This document shows, one piece after another, positions 7,600 through 15,975 of a DNA stretch of 64,000 bases; position 1 is the stretch's first letter, and every line of letters starts with the position of its first letter. The notes beneath the pieces are model-generated. The model searched no databases, was not told where the DNA came from, and saw nothing but the letters and a program-made list of their open reading frames with translations. A program made the position numbers and the translations under genes. This DNA is from JAUWPO01 sp965603285 (GTDB lineage: Bacteria; Chloroflexota; Anaerolineae; Anaerolineales; UBA4823). Location: contig CBFDCK010000004.1 of NCBI GenBank assembly GCA_965603285.1, positions 8,621-72,620 of the forward strand, in the 5' to 3' direction.

Positions 7600-8254
7600 C
7601 TTCGTGTAAAGCTGTTAAGACCTCGTCGACCAGCACAGGTGTGGCAAATCCATGCGACAGGTTAAGCAGGGTTGCGCGCTGGAAATCCTTATTGTAAGTA
7701 GCTGTGCCGTCAACAGCAAACCAGACATCAAAGCCGCGCATGAAGGCGGAGCGGGCGGTTGTTTCACAGCATAAGTGGGTCATTACACCACAAATCACCA
7801 CGTGGGTGACAGATTTGCTCACCAGCATTTCTTCCAGATCAGTGTTGAAGAAAGCATCGTACTGGCACTTCTTTATCACGCACCCATTCGTCGTCGTAAG
7901 CTTGTCGGATAACTCACTTAATGGATTGGTTTCCACGATCAATTCGCTCCACCAGGAAGACATCATGCCAGCATCCTGATGAGTGTTTATGTGCTGGGTA
8001 AAAATAACAGGCTTATTCCTTTGGGAGTAGGCTGTGACCAATTTTTGAATACCGGGGATGATGGAACGACCGCTGGGAACAAAGGCGTGCGATGCGGGAT
8101 CCAAGAAATACTCCTGCATATCCAACACAAGGAGAGCCGATTGGAGAGGCATCTTTAGGGGAGCACGGTATCTTCTCAATGATGCTACACATTGAAGCAG
8201 ATCCTTTGCTGCTTCATGGATATTATCGGGCGTAAAATACGATTCTTTGGTCAC
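7592..8254 (-). CDS. Isochorismatase-family cysteine hydrolase
   Basis: A 220-residue protein with the family triad visible: Asp in 'LLVLDMQEYF', Lys in 'IKKCQYDAF', and the nucleophile Cys in 'GVMTHLCCETTARSA'. The family hydrolyses vinyl ethers (isochorismate) or amides (nicotinamide, N-carbamoyl compounds, ureidoacrylate). A C-terminal acidic tail is short. The start is GTG at 8254 with no clear ribosome site, so the true start may be different by a few codons. It is the first gene of a minus-strand operon with the flavoprotein and the radical SAM gene. The substrate is unknown; association with these two redox genes does not correspond to any pathway I recognise. Confidence 0.8.
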   Translation of the reverse strand: MTKESYFTPDNIHEAAKDLLQCVASLRRYRAPLKMPLQSALLVLDMQEYFLDPASHAFVPSGRSIIPGIQKLVTAYSQRNKPVIFTQHINTHQDAGMMSSWWSELIVETNPLSELSDKLTTTNGCVIKKCQYDAFFNTDLEEMLVSKSVTHVVICGVMTHLCCETTARSAFMRGFDVWFAVDGTATYNKDFQRATLLNLSHGFATPVLVDEVLTALHEDE

Positions 8255-8406
8255 GACACTATGTTACTTGATTCGCTCACTAAAATAAAGGGGGAGATGA
8301 CGCTGGGCTTGTGTTATATTATCAAGACTTTATTTATTATTACAGAAAAATATTAGGTGGAGATTTCTGATCAGTTGGATTTTGATCAAAAAGAGGTCAT
8401 AGAGCA

Positions 8407-9405
8407 ATGAATATGGTTCATATAGCTGTAGACGCTATGGGCGGCGACTACGCCCCCGAAGAGATAGTCGCCGGAGCAATTCAGGGTGCACGAGACTTTA
8501 ATTTGAGAGTGTCGCTAGTTGGTGACCCAGATGCAATCCGGTATGAATTATCGAGGGTTCAGATAGACAACCTGCAAATGGAAATTATTCCCGCCTGCGA
8601 CGTGATCCACATGGACGAGAGTCCAGTAAATGCAGTTCGCTCCAAGCCAGATGCCTCAATCAATGTGGCTTGCCGAAAGGTAACTGAAGGGCATGCCGAT
8701 GGCGTTCTGACAATGGGTCACACAGGAGCAGGTTTGATCGCCGCCATTTCCAACTTTGGGTGCATTCCAGGAGTGGAACGACCAGCCGCAATAGTCCCCC
8801 TCCTGGGATTGAGAAAGGATGTTTACCTGATAGATGCGGGCGCAAACACCGAGGTGGGTCCCAAACAATTACTCCAGTTTGCATGCATGGGATCAGCTTA
8901 CGCACACTATGCAGGCGGTATTGCTCACCCACGAATCGGCTTACTTTCAAATGGTTCTGAAGCAAGCAAAGGCAATAAGGTGGGGAGGGATGCTTATAAA
9001 TTACTTGCTGCAGCCAAAAACATTCTATTTGAAGGTAACGTTGAGGGGCATACAATGTTGGCAAGCGATGTCAATGTGGTCGTCTGCGACGGCTTTGCGG
9101 GCAACGTGCTCTTTAAGACTATCGAAGGGGTAATTGCTGCTGTACTGGCTCAGGTTCAGGACATCCTGCCGCAGCTTTCTGCTGGGACGGCTTCCTTGCT
9201 ACAGGATCATTTGGAGAATATACGCTCAATCAACGATTACGCCAGAATTGGAGCAGCCGCTCTGCTGGGTGTGCAGTTTCCGATGTTCATCGGACATGGT
9301 CGCAGCAAAGCCCTGGCAGTTCGCAACGGCATGGCTACTGCCAAGCGCATGATCACCTCGAACGTGGTGGGGGTAATTCGCAGGGAATATGAATCGTGTG
9401 TGTAA
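8407..9405 (+). CDS. plsX: Phosphate acyltransferase PlsX
   Basis: A 332-residue protein beginning 'IAVDAMGGDYAPEEIVAGA', the PlsX signature, with 'GHTGAGLIAAI' and 'VVCDGFAGNVLFKTIEG' further on. PlsX converts acyl-ACP to acyl-phosphate at the membrane, the donor for PlsY in the first acylation of glycerol-3-phosphate. Length is standard. Unlike in many bacteria, no fabD/fabG/acpP genes follow; the next gene is an XdhC-like factor about 80 bases away. Two ATGs (8407 and 8413) are possible starts. Confidence 0.95.
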   Translation: MNMVHIAVDAMGGDYAPEEIVAGAIQGARDFNLRVSLVGDPDAIRYELSRVQIDNLQMEIIPACDVIHMDESPVNAVRSKPDASINVACRKVTEGHADGVLTMGHTGAGLIAAISNFGCIPGVERPAAIVPLLGLRKDVYLIDAGANTEVGPKQLLQFACMGSAYAHYAGGIAHPRIGLLSNGSEASKGNKVGRDAYKLLAAAKNILFEGNVEGHTMLASDVNVVVCDGFAGNVLFKTIEGVIAAVLAQVQDILPQLSAGTASLLQDHLENIRSINDYARIGAAALLGVQFPMFIGHGRSKALAVRNGMATAKRMITSNVVGVIRREYESCV

Positions 9406-9484
9406 AGATGCTGCTGCCAATTGTTCATCACGGGTGCATATGCTGACTGAGGAAAAGATCATAATCGAGTAACCAATTGCCAAG

Positions 9485-10525
9485 ATGAGAGATGTGCTCG
9501 ACAGCCTGGAAAAATGGCGTCAAAATAACGAGAAGATAGCGGTTGCGACCGTTGTAAAAACGTGGGGGTCGGCGCCGCGTCCGGTTGGTTCAAAACTTAT
9601 CTTAACCCACGGCGGTAGCATCGCGGGCTCGGTGAGCGGTGGCTGCGTGGAAGGCGCGATCATCGACGAAGGCATATCGGTCCTGGATACGGGCAAATCC
9701 AGCTTGCTGACATTCCAGGTCGCCGACGAAGAGGCATGGGACGTGGGTCTGCCCTGCGGCGGCACGATTCAGGTTTTTGTGGAGCCTTTTTCCGCCCTGG
9801 ATGGCATTTACGCCTCGTTGAAACAGCACTTAGAAAATCGCCAACCAATCGCAGTAGCCGGCACGCTGAAAGGTCCGCCCGAATATATCAACCGAAAATT
9901 GATCGTACTGGAGGACGGGCGCATCGAAGGGGATCTTAATATCCCCGGACAAACCAATCTTATCGTCAGCATCGCACTTGAGATGCTGGGAAAAGAGACC
10001 GGGGGGATACTGGATCTAGAAGAAACTTCGTTATTCATTGAAGTGTACCCGCCTACGCCGCGCCTGATAATCGTTGGAGCAGTTCACATAGCAGAAAAAT
10101 TAGTGTCCATAGCCCGAACAGTTGGATTTGATACCATCGTGGTCGACCCACGGCGTGCATTCCTCACCCGTGACCGCTTCCCGCATGCCAGCGAAATGGT
10201 TCAAGCGTGGCCTTCAGAAGCCCTGCCGGGGATGGATCTCAACAACTCGGCATATATCGTCGTACTGTCGCACGACCCCAAGCTGGATGACCCCGCCCTG
10301 CAGGTTGCCCTCAGAAGTAAGGCGCGCTATGTGGGAGCCATTGGAAGCCGGCGCACCAATCAAAAGCAAATCGAACGTTTACGTGCAGCAGGATTGACTG
10401 ATGAGCAAATCGCACGCCTGCATGCGCCCATTGGTCTCGATATATGGGCGCGGCTTCCAGGTGAAATCGCGCTGAGCATCATGGCTGAGGTTGTTCAAGT
10501 ACGAAACAGCGTATCTCTCGCTTGA
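9485..10525 (+). CDS. XdhC/CoxI-family protein
   Basis: A 346-residue protein. The N-terminal XdhC_CoxI domain has 'ATVVKTWGSAPRPVGSKL', 'GSVSGGCVEG' and 'GLPCGGTIQVFVEP'; the C-terminal part (about residues 195-330) is a Rossmann-like XdhC_C domain with 'LIIVGAVHIAEKLVSIARTV' and 'YVGAIGSRRT'. The family inserts sulfurated molybdenum cofactor into xanthine dehydrogenase or CO dehydrogenase-type enzymes. No molybdenum hydroxylase gene lies in this window, so the client enzyme must be elsewhere. The ribosome site before 9485 is weak. Confidence 0.9.
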   Translation: MRDVLDSLEKWRQNNEKIAVATVVKTWGSAPRPVGSKLILTHGGSIAGSVSGGCVEGAIIDEGISVLDTGKSSLLTFQVADEEAWDVGLPCGGTIQVFVEPFSALDGIYASLKQHLENRQPIAVAGTLKGPPEYINRKLIVLEDGRIEGDLNIPGQTNLIVSIALEMLGKETGGILDLEETSLFIEVYPPTPRLIIVGAVHIAEKLVSIARTVGFDTIVVDPRRAFLTRDRFPHASEMVQAWPSEALPGMDLNNSAYIVVLSHDPKLDDPALQVALRSKARYVGAIGSRRTNQKQIERLRAAGLTDEQIARLHAPIGLDIWARLPGEIALSIMAEVVQVRNSVSLA

Positions 10526-10632
10526 TGTTGGGTGAATAACTTGTTGGGTTCAGCCGATTACCAACCGTTGGTGCGCAGCATACTGACTGTGCTGCTCTAC
10601 GTGGACGATTTTTTCCTCAATAATCTAGAGCG

Positions 10633-10680
10633 CTTAGAAGAATTGGTCGGGTGTATTTATCCGCATCAGCCAATTCTAAG
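10633..10680. repeat. Imperfect inverted repeat between convergent genes
   Basis: CTTAGA-AG-AATTGG pairs with CCAATTCTAAG (11 bp with a 2-base bulge) around 23 bases. It lies directly beyond the end of the secreted-protein gene and about 110 bases after the XdhC-like gene. It may end transcription from either side, but no T run follows on either strand. Confidence 0.4.
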
Positions 10681-10684
10681 TAAC

Positions 10685-11989
10685 TCAATGTGAATAGTTA
10701 CGCAGCGCGAGCGGTAAGAACACCAAATGCGGCGTAAAAAGCCGACCATGGATGTCCCGAAAAGCGGTGTTATTACGCATGTGCTCCCAAGCTACAAAAT
10801 AATTTGTAAGACCACCCGCCACTGCCGGATTGGTACGATCTGGATCCCCCGTATAGAGAGGTTTAATCTCTATTGGTTCTCCTTTTGTATTGTTGGGGAA
10901 CACCATCTGGGCGAAAATACCGTAGGGTCCCGAAGAGTTGCTGTATTGCTGCATCCAGGTCACGAGATACTGCGTCCCAGATATGTCACATGACACATCT
11001 GCATTAATCTCGTTAATGGGTGTGTTAAATAATAAATGGAGGCTGCCAGGGACGCCATCGCCGGAGATGTAGCGTACGTAGATATCCGGGAGGCGTGTAG
11101 AAGTCTTCGATTCCCAAGCTACCAAGAACTGATCCGCTTCTTTACAGGCAGCCACAGCCGGATAACCTTCATGGTAGGACAATCCAGCGATGCTGAATTC
11201 ATAAGGGGGTGCTCCTAATTTTACAAAATCACCCGTCAAGCGGACACCGTATATATCCAAACTGCTCTTTCCCACATCCCATACCACCAGGTACTCGTTG
11301 CGTTTCAAATTGTAGGCCACATCTGGGGAATCACGATACTCCGCTCCTGTTGAGATTATCTGAGGATATCCCGGTGGGGGGAAGGAGCCATCGGAAGCTT
11401 TGATCCGAATGCCATCAATTTCAGAGGATGTGCCGGATTTATCAGCCCAAACCACCAGGAACTCCCTCATAGTTTCTGCATAAGCCACTTTTGGGTGCCA
11501 CTGGTTGGTGTAATATGGGCAAATTTTGAATTCGATTGGATTTGGAATTGTATCATCCCAATGGATGAATCGACCGGAAAGATCCCAGTTGCTCCCATCG
11601 CCATTAAGATCATGCATCCATACTACCAAAAACCGGTCATTGATCGGGTCATAATCCACAGCGGGTTCACGCCGGATTTTTGAACCCGTAGCAATGGGAA
11701 AAGGACTGGGGCCAACAAACTTACCGTCGCCAGTAATACGCTGACCATAAATGCCATCCGGGTTTCGCCATACGACGAGGTATCCTCGGTGCTTCCTGCT
11801 GTAGGCTACGGCAGGTTCGTATTGCAAATTATCAACGGCCGAGATAACAATCTCGTTGCCAATCAGGTGAGAGCCTGGTTCCAAAGGGGCTCCAGTTTCG
11901 GAGAACTCCGCGTGCACTGCACCACCCGTCACCCCTAGAAAGAAAGTGACTGCAACCAGGATGAGGACAAAAGCTCTTTGTATTGACAC
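10685..11989 (-). CDS. Secreted repeat protein with repeated '(Y/F)LVVW' units
   Basis: A 434-residue exported protein. Start is GTG at 11989, with GGAGG 6 bases upstream. Residues 1-28 are a signal peptide ending near 'GAVHA'. The body has six or more repeats of about 50 residues, each with an aromatic-Leu-Val-x-Trp core (YLVVWRN, FLVVWMHD, FLVVWADK, YLVVWDVG, FLVAWESK, YLVTWMQQ, YFVAWEHM) preceded by 'PAV/PDV..Y', as expected for a beta-propeller or stacked beta repeats. The C-terminus reads 'FLPLALRNYSH'; similar short hydrophobic-basic tails are common on secreted proteins of this phylum. No catalytic motif is seen. Function unknown, probably extracellular or surface-bound. Confidence 0.75.
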   Translation of the reverse strand: MSIQRAFVLILVAVTFFLGVTGGAVHAEFSETGAPLEPGSHLIGNEIVISAVDNLQYEPAVAYSRKHRGYLVVWRNPDGIYGQRITGDGKFVGPSPFPIATGSKIRREPAVDYDPINDRFLVVWMHDLNGDGSNWDLSGRFIHWDDTIPNPIEFKICPYYTNQWHPKVAYAETMREFLVVWADKSGTSSEIDGIRIKASDGSFPPPGYPQIISTGAEYRDSPDVAYNLKRNEYLVVWDVGKSSLDIYGVRLTGDFVKLGAPPYEFSIAGLSYHEGYPAVAACKEADQFLVAWESKTSTRLPDIYVRYISGDGVPGSLHLLFNTPINEINADVSCDISGTQYLVTWMQQYSNSSGPYGIFAQMVFPNNTKGEPIEIKPLYTGDPDRTNPAVAGGLTNYFVAWEHMRNNTAFRDIHGRLFTPHLVFLPLALRNYSH

Positions 11990-12581
11990 CCGATCCTCCC
12001 ATGTGAAATTAGGTGTGAGACAAATTGGTCGGGTCGAACCCTACACTTTAACATTCTATGTGTCAAGGGGAGATGAAGAAAAGCGTAAAGTTTACAAATC
12101 TTCATTTATAATTTCTGTTTTTTGTACTACGCTGGAAACATCATTTTACATTCAGCGGGTAAAAAGTCAAGTGGGCTCCCACCCAGCAACTTTAATTCAG
12201 CATTCACATCCAAACATATAGACTTGTGATTACCAGATGATTATCAGTATTCTGTCAACCCTTTGTATATAAGTAATTTCTTGGTAACTTGAGTAGTCAG
12301 CAATTTATTCCACCATGATAATATTTCGTCCCATATTTTTAAAATCCAGACGTATACTTCGTTTTTAAACCGTCAGGGCAGAAAGTATCGATAAGGAATT
12401 CTATGTGCTTAAATGGTTTGTATATAGCTCAAAGCTGCTCTAAGTCGAGGGAGCAAATATGGTCTTGGTCAGCAAGTCCGGCAATAACAGTGCCGGTGTA
12501 ATTCTACCGAAAACCGCACCCAGAACACCCAGCTACATCTGACGATATATATAACCACGAAGTCACTAAACCTCAGGATGT
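11990..12581. other. Intergenic stretch without a gene
   Basis: About 590 bases, AT-rich in the part from 12040 to 12420. It should hold the minus-strand promoter of the secreted-protein gene and the end of the comEC transcript. I find no convincing gene, hairpin terminator, RNA gene or repeat here. Confidence 0.5.
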
Positions 12582-14987
12582 CTAACGCCTCTCAACTTCC
12601 ACCCACATCTGCTCACCATCTGTGCTCAGGTGAATCCAGCCATCCAAGTCTGTTCGCAGCAGAGAGTAGCCCGCCACTGCTTCCAAGGTCTCTGGTGCGG
12701 GCAGACCATCCCGGTCGTCTGCGGCAACGCTGAGCACAACCAACTGCGGATTCCATCTATCGATCCATTCCGGCGGGTTAAGCGGGGCGTAACCGCTTTC
12801 TGCCAAGAGCAGGACTGCGACCGGTACCAGGTCCGGGTCGTTTTGCAGCTCCTCCATACTCTCGAAATCCAATCCAATTGGCAAGAGCGTTCTAAAGTCC
12901 CCCCACTCCAACAATAATACCGCCCCGCGACTCCCGGCTGAAAGCACTTGTAGTCTGGCGCCTTCACCAAGCTCCAACGCGTGTCCCGGAAGAGCCGGGA
13001 TTACAAGGGTTTTAGATTCAGCCAACACCTTGCGTAGCTCGCGTGCACTGTGAGTGCCGGCAGTCGGACCTGCCCATAGGACATTATGGGGAGGGAAACG
13101 CTCTAGCGTGCGCGGCAGGGCTGCTATCTGCCCATCCCCGGCGGCTACCACAACGAGGAAATCAAGCTGGCGGTGAGTGATCGGCAGGCGCCGACCCAAT
13201 CCATCTGATAATTTGCTCGGGCTGGGTCCTCCATCGACCAACAGGGTCCTTCCGGTGGGGGTCTGGATCAGCAGTGCATCCCCACTGCCTACATCAATAA
13301 AAGTCAGGTGCAGCCGACCATCTGGTACGGTCAGGGCAGCCCGCCAGACCAGTAATGCCAATATACCCATGACTGCCAGGGTCGCGGTAGGCAAGAACGT
13401 GAATGTCGATGACTGATCCCCGGTCTTTTCAGCGACCCATTCTTGAATACGTTCTCCAAAAAAGGTCCAGGTGAAGAGCACAAGATAGAAAAGGATCAAC
13501 CAGTGAAGCGATATTTCCCCCAATGCCATGACTCGACCCGGTATGCGGTCAAACAGCTCGATAATCCGGATGGTATACGCAACGAATGGCCACGCCAGCA
13601 AAGACGCCAGTTGACCGAGCGGTGGATGGATCAAACCCAGGATCACGGCCAAACCGCCTAAAATCATCACCGCGGGCTGTGCAGGCAGAATGGCAGGATT
13701 TGCAAGCAGTAAGACCAGCGAAAGGCGCTGAAAATGGTATATCATCACCGGCAAGACGGTCAGCATCGCCGCAAAGGTGAACAGGAAATACTCGCTCACC
13801 GGTCTTGTCAAACGCTGCGCAGTAGTATCCGGAATTATCCGGGAAGTTAGTCTTATAAAGACATTTGAAAGCGGCTCTGCATACAACAGCAGTCCTAAGG
13901 TCGCCATGAAGGATAGCTGAAAACCTACGTCCCAGATGACATCAGGGTTAAAGAGCGCCATCAGAGCTGCCACAAAGGTCAGCGTGTTGAGCCCATCCTG
14001 ACGGCGCCCTACAAGTGCTGCAAGTAGAGAAAGACCACCCATAATGGCGGCGCGCACTACCGCAGCATCAGCGCCCACCAGCACAGCATAGATTGCGATC
14101 ACGACAGCCGCCATACCCGCCGCCAGGAAACGCCGGCGCCCTCTGAACAGGAGGTTAAAAAGGAACACAAAAAAAGCGGATAAGATCGCTATGTTAAATC
14201 CTGAGATCGCAATAATATGAGCGGTTCCTGTGTTTCTAAATGCGTCTTGGACATTTTCGGGGATTCCAGTCTCAACACCGAGCAGTATCCCGGCCATCAA
14301 GGAGGCTTCCGGATCAGGAAACAGGCGGTAAACAGTCTCAAGGGAGCGTTCCCTTAATCCATATACCAGTGTATAGAATGAGCTGCCCTGACCACGCAGC
14401 AGTAGTCTAGCGCGAGCGCGCGGCATGTATGAATATATCCCCTGCCGTTTCAGGTAACTGCGATAGGAGAAGTCCTCATCCTCAGGTGGGGTTTCCAACT
14501 CACCTTGCAGCCTAACACGGTCGCCATAATGCCACTTACCGCCTGGAGAGATTCTGGCTAATAACAAACCTCCAACAGGGGTGAAGAGCAGTTCGCCTAC
14601 CGGGTGGAGCCGCTCCACTCGGAGACGCAGGTTGGTATATCTATCATGCGCATCTGGCTGTTCGACCAATACACCCTCGACGATGAATTCCTGCCCAGAA
14701 TCGTTGTGCCAGGCAATAAAATCAGGGCTCAACTCGGGTTGAGCGAGTTGGTAGCGTGCCCCTCCAAGAGTCAAGGGGATAAGGAGCAAGAGATAGGGGA
14801 AGGGGAGGCTCAGTGAAGAAGGAACACGTTCAAGAAGATGGGGAAAACGCCGTACGAGGAGAAACCACACGAGTACCAGCACCAGGAAAAAACCGGTGAG
14901 TAAAAGCCAAGTCGTAAAAGACCAATTCAGAAACTCTCCCAGCAATATCCCGCCCAGAAATGCCAGTGAGAGCCAGAACAGCGGCAT
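12582..14987 (-). CDS. comEC: ComEC/Rec2-family DNA uptake protein with degenerate C-terminal metallo-beta-lactamase domain
   Basis: An 801-residue polytopic membrane protein. Two N-terminal membrane helices are followed by the OB-like DUF4131 region (about 90-200), then the competence domain with 'GILLGVETGIPENVQDAFRNTG' region and 'IIAISGFNIAIL', and about eight helices. The C-terminal third begins 'LTFIDVGSGDALLIQTP' and 'LLVDGGP', the start of the metallo-beta-lactamase domain. The zinc-binding HxHxDH that should follow is absent: the corresponding strand reads 'LDFLVVVAAGDGQIAALP'. The pore domain looks intact; the nuclease-like domain probably lacks metal. The family forms the inner-membrane channel for transforming DNA. 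It stands alone, with no comEA next to it. Confidence 0.9.
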   Translation of the reverse strand: MPLFWLSLAFLGGILLGEFLNWSFTTWLLLTGFFLVLVLVWFLLVRRFPHLLERVPSSLSLPFPYLLLLIPLTLGGARYQLAQPELSPDFIAWHNDSGQEFIVEGVLVEQPDAHDRYTNLRLRVERLHPVGELLFTPVGGLLLARISPGGKWHYGDRVRLQGELETPPEDEDFSYRSYLKRQGIYSYMPRARARLLLRGQGSSFYTLVYGLRERSLETVYRLFPDPEASLMAGILLGVETGIPENVQDAFRNTGTAHIIAISGFNIAILSAFFVFLFNLLFRGRRRFLAAGMAAVVIAIYAVLVGADAAVVRAAIMGGLSLLAALVGRRQDGLNTLTFVAALMALFNPDVIWDVGFQLSFMATLGLLLYAEPLSNVFIRLTSRIIPDTTAQRLTRPVSEYFLFTFAAMLTVLPVMIYHFQRLSLVLLLANPAILPAQPAVMILGGLAVILGLIHPPLGQLASLLAWPFVAYTIRIIELFDRIPGRVMALGEISLHWLILFYLVLFTWTFFGERIQEWVAEKTGDQSSTFTFLPTATLAVMGILALLVWRAALTVPDGRLHLTFIDVGSGDALLIQTPTGRTLLVDGGPSPSKLSDGLGRRLPITHRQLDFLVVVAAGDGQIAALPRTLERFPPHNVLWAGPTAGTHSARELRKVLAESKTLVIPALPGHALELGEGARLQVLSAGSRGAVLLLEWGDFRTLLPIGLDFESMEELQNDPDLVPVAVLLLAESGYAPLNPPEWIDRWNPQLVVLSVAADDRDGLPAPETLEAVAGYSLLRTDLDGWIHLSTDGEQMWVEVERR

Positions 14988-15276
14988 AGTATGGCTCCGT
15001 TATTTTCTGCAGTTATTTGTTTTTAATGACTCCATGATGGCAAAATATCATGGACTGCTAGATTGTACCAAAAGGTAGTCTGGTATTATTAGATAAGTGT
15101 CCGATTTTCCGGCTTAAGCAATGTTATATTAACAATATCAGAAGCAACAAGAGAGCATGGTAAATCTTTGACAAATTGAATATACTATAGGACAGCGTGA
15201 CCAAGAAAATGCAAAGCAACTTATTGTCAACCTAACTAAATAAATTTTTGTTTATCCAGACATTTGGAGGATAGCC

Positions 15277-15975
15277 TTGACACTCATATTACTTGTCGAC
15301 GACGAACCTTTAATCACAGACTCGCTCTCGTACAGCTTAAAGCGCGAGGGGTTTGAGGTTGAAATGGTTACGGACGGTCTTTCAGCGTTAGAAGCAGTCG
15401 AGAGACTCAATCCCGACTTGATTGTGTTGGACCTGATGCTGCCGGATATCAGTGGTTTCGAAGTATGCCGCCGCCTGCGTTCAACCACCAACACACCCGT
15501 CATTATGCTTACAGCCCGGGGTGAGGAAATTGACCGGGTTCTTGGACTGGAAGTGGGCGCTGATGATTACCTGGCAAAACCTTTTTCTTTCCGCGAGCTG
15601 CTGGCGCGCATCCAAGCTACCCTACGGCGGGTGGCATTGGATCGTCAATCTACGGACGCAGATGTGATGGCACTCAGACAGTTGAGTCTGGATCCAACTG
15701 CGAGGCGTGTTTTTAAAAATGATGAGGAACTTCAGCTCTCGGCGCGCGAATTTGAACTGCTGGAAATGCTGATGAAAAACGCCGGGCGTGCCATGAGTCG
15801 CGACGATCTTCTCAAACTAGTTTGGGGAGAAGAGTGGGTTGGCGATTCCCGTACACTGGATGTCCACATCCGCTGGCTGCGGCTGAAGATTGAAGATGAT
15901 CCTGCCAGCCCCAAGTATATCCAGACCGTCCGCGGCTACGGATATCGCTTCGCGGGTCCCGAGGAACTATCCTGA
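15277..15975 (+). CDS. OmpR/PhoB-family response regulator
   Basis: A 232-residue protein. The receiver domain (1-120) has acidic residues Asp8-Asp9, phosphoacceptor Asp52 in 'IVLDLMLPD', the Thr of 'VIMLTARG', and Lys in 'YLAKPFSF'. The winged helix (about 135-228) has 'LSAREFELLEMLMKNAGR' and 'TLDVHIRWLRLKIEDDP'. The start codon is TTG at 15277, supported by GGAGG exactly 6 bases upstream. It is followed by an overlapping histidine kinase gene and forms a two-component pair with it. A TTGACA at 15168 lacks a properly spaced -10, so the promoter is not assigned. Confidence 0.93.
   Translation: MTLILLVDDEPLITDSLSYSLKREGFEVEMVTDGLSALEAVERLNPDLIVLDLMLPDISGFEVCRRLRSTTNTPVIMLTARGEEIDRVLGLEVGADDYLAKPFSFRELLARIQATLRRVALDRQSTDADVMALRQLSLDPTARRVFKNDEELQLSAREFELLEMLMKNAGRAMSRDDLLKLVWGEEWVGDSRTLDVHIRWLRLKIEDDPASPKYIQTVRGYGYRFAGPEELS

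Noticed and set aside
15168..15186. TTGACA followed by TATACT as a promoter of the two-component genes
   Set aside because: The spacing is only 7 bases; no -10 element is found 16-18 bases from TTGACA.
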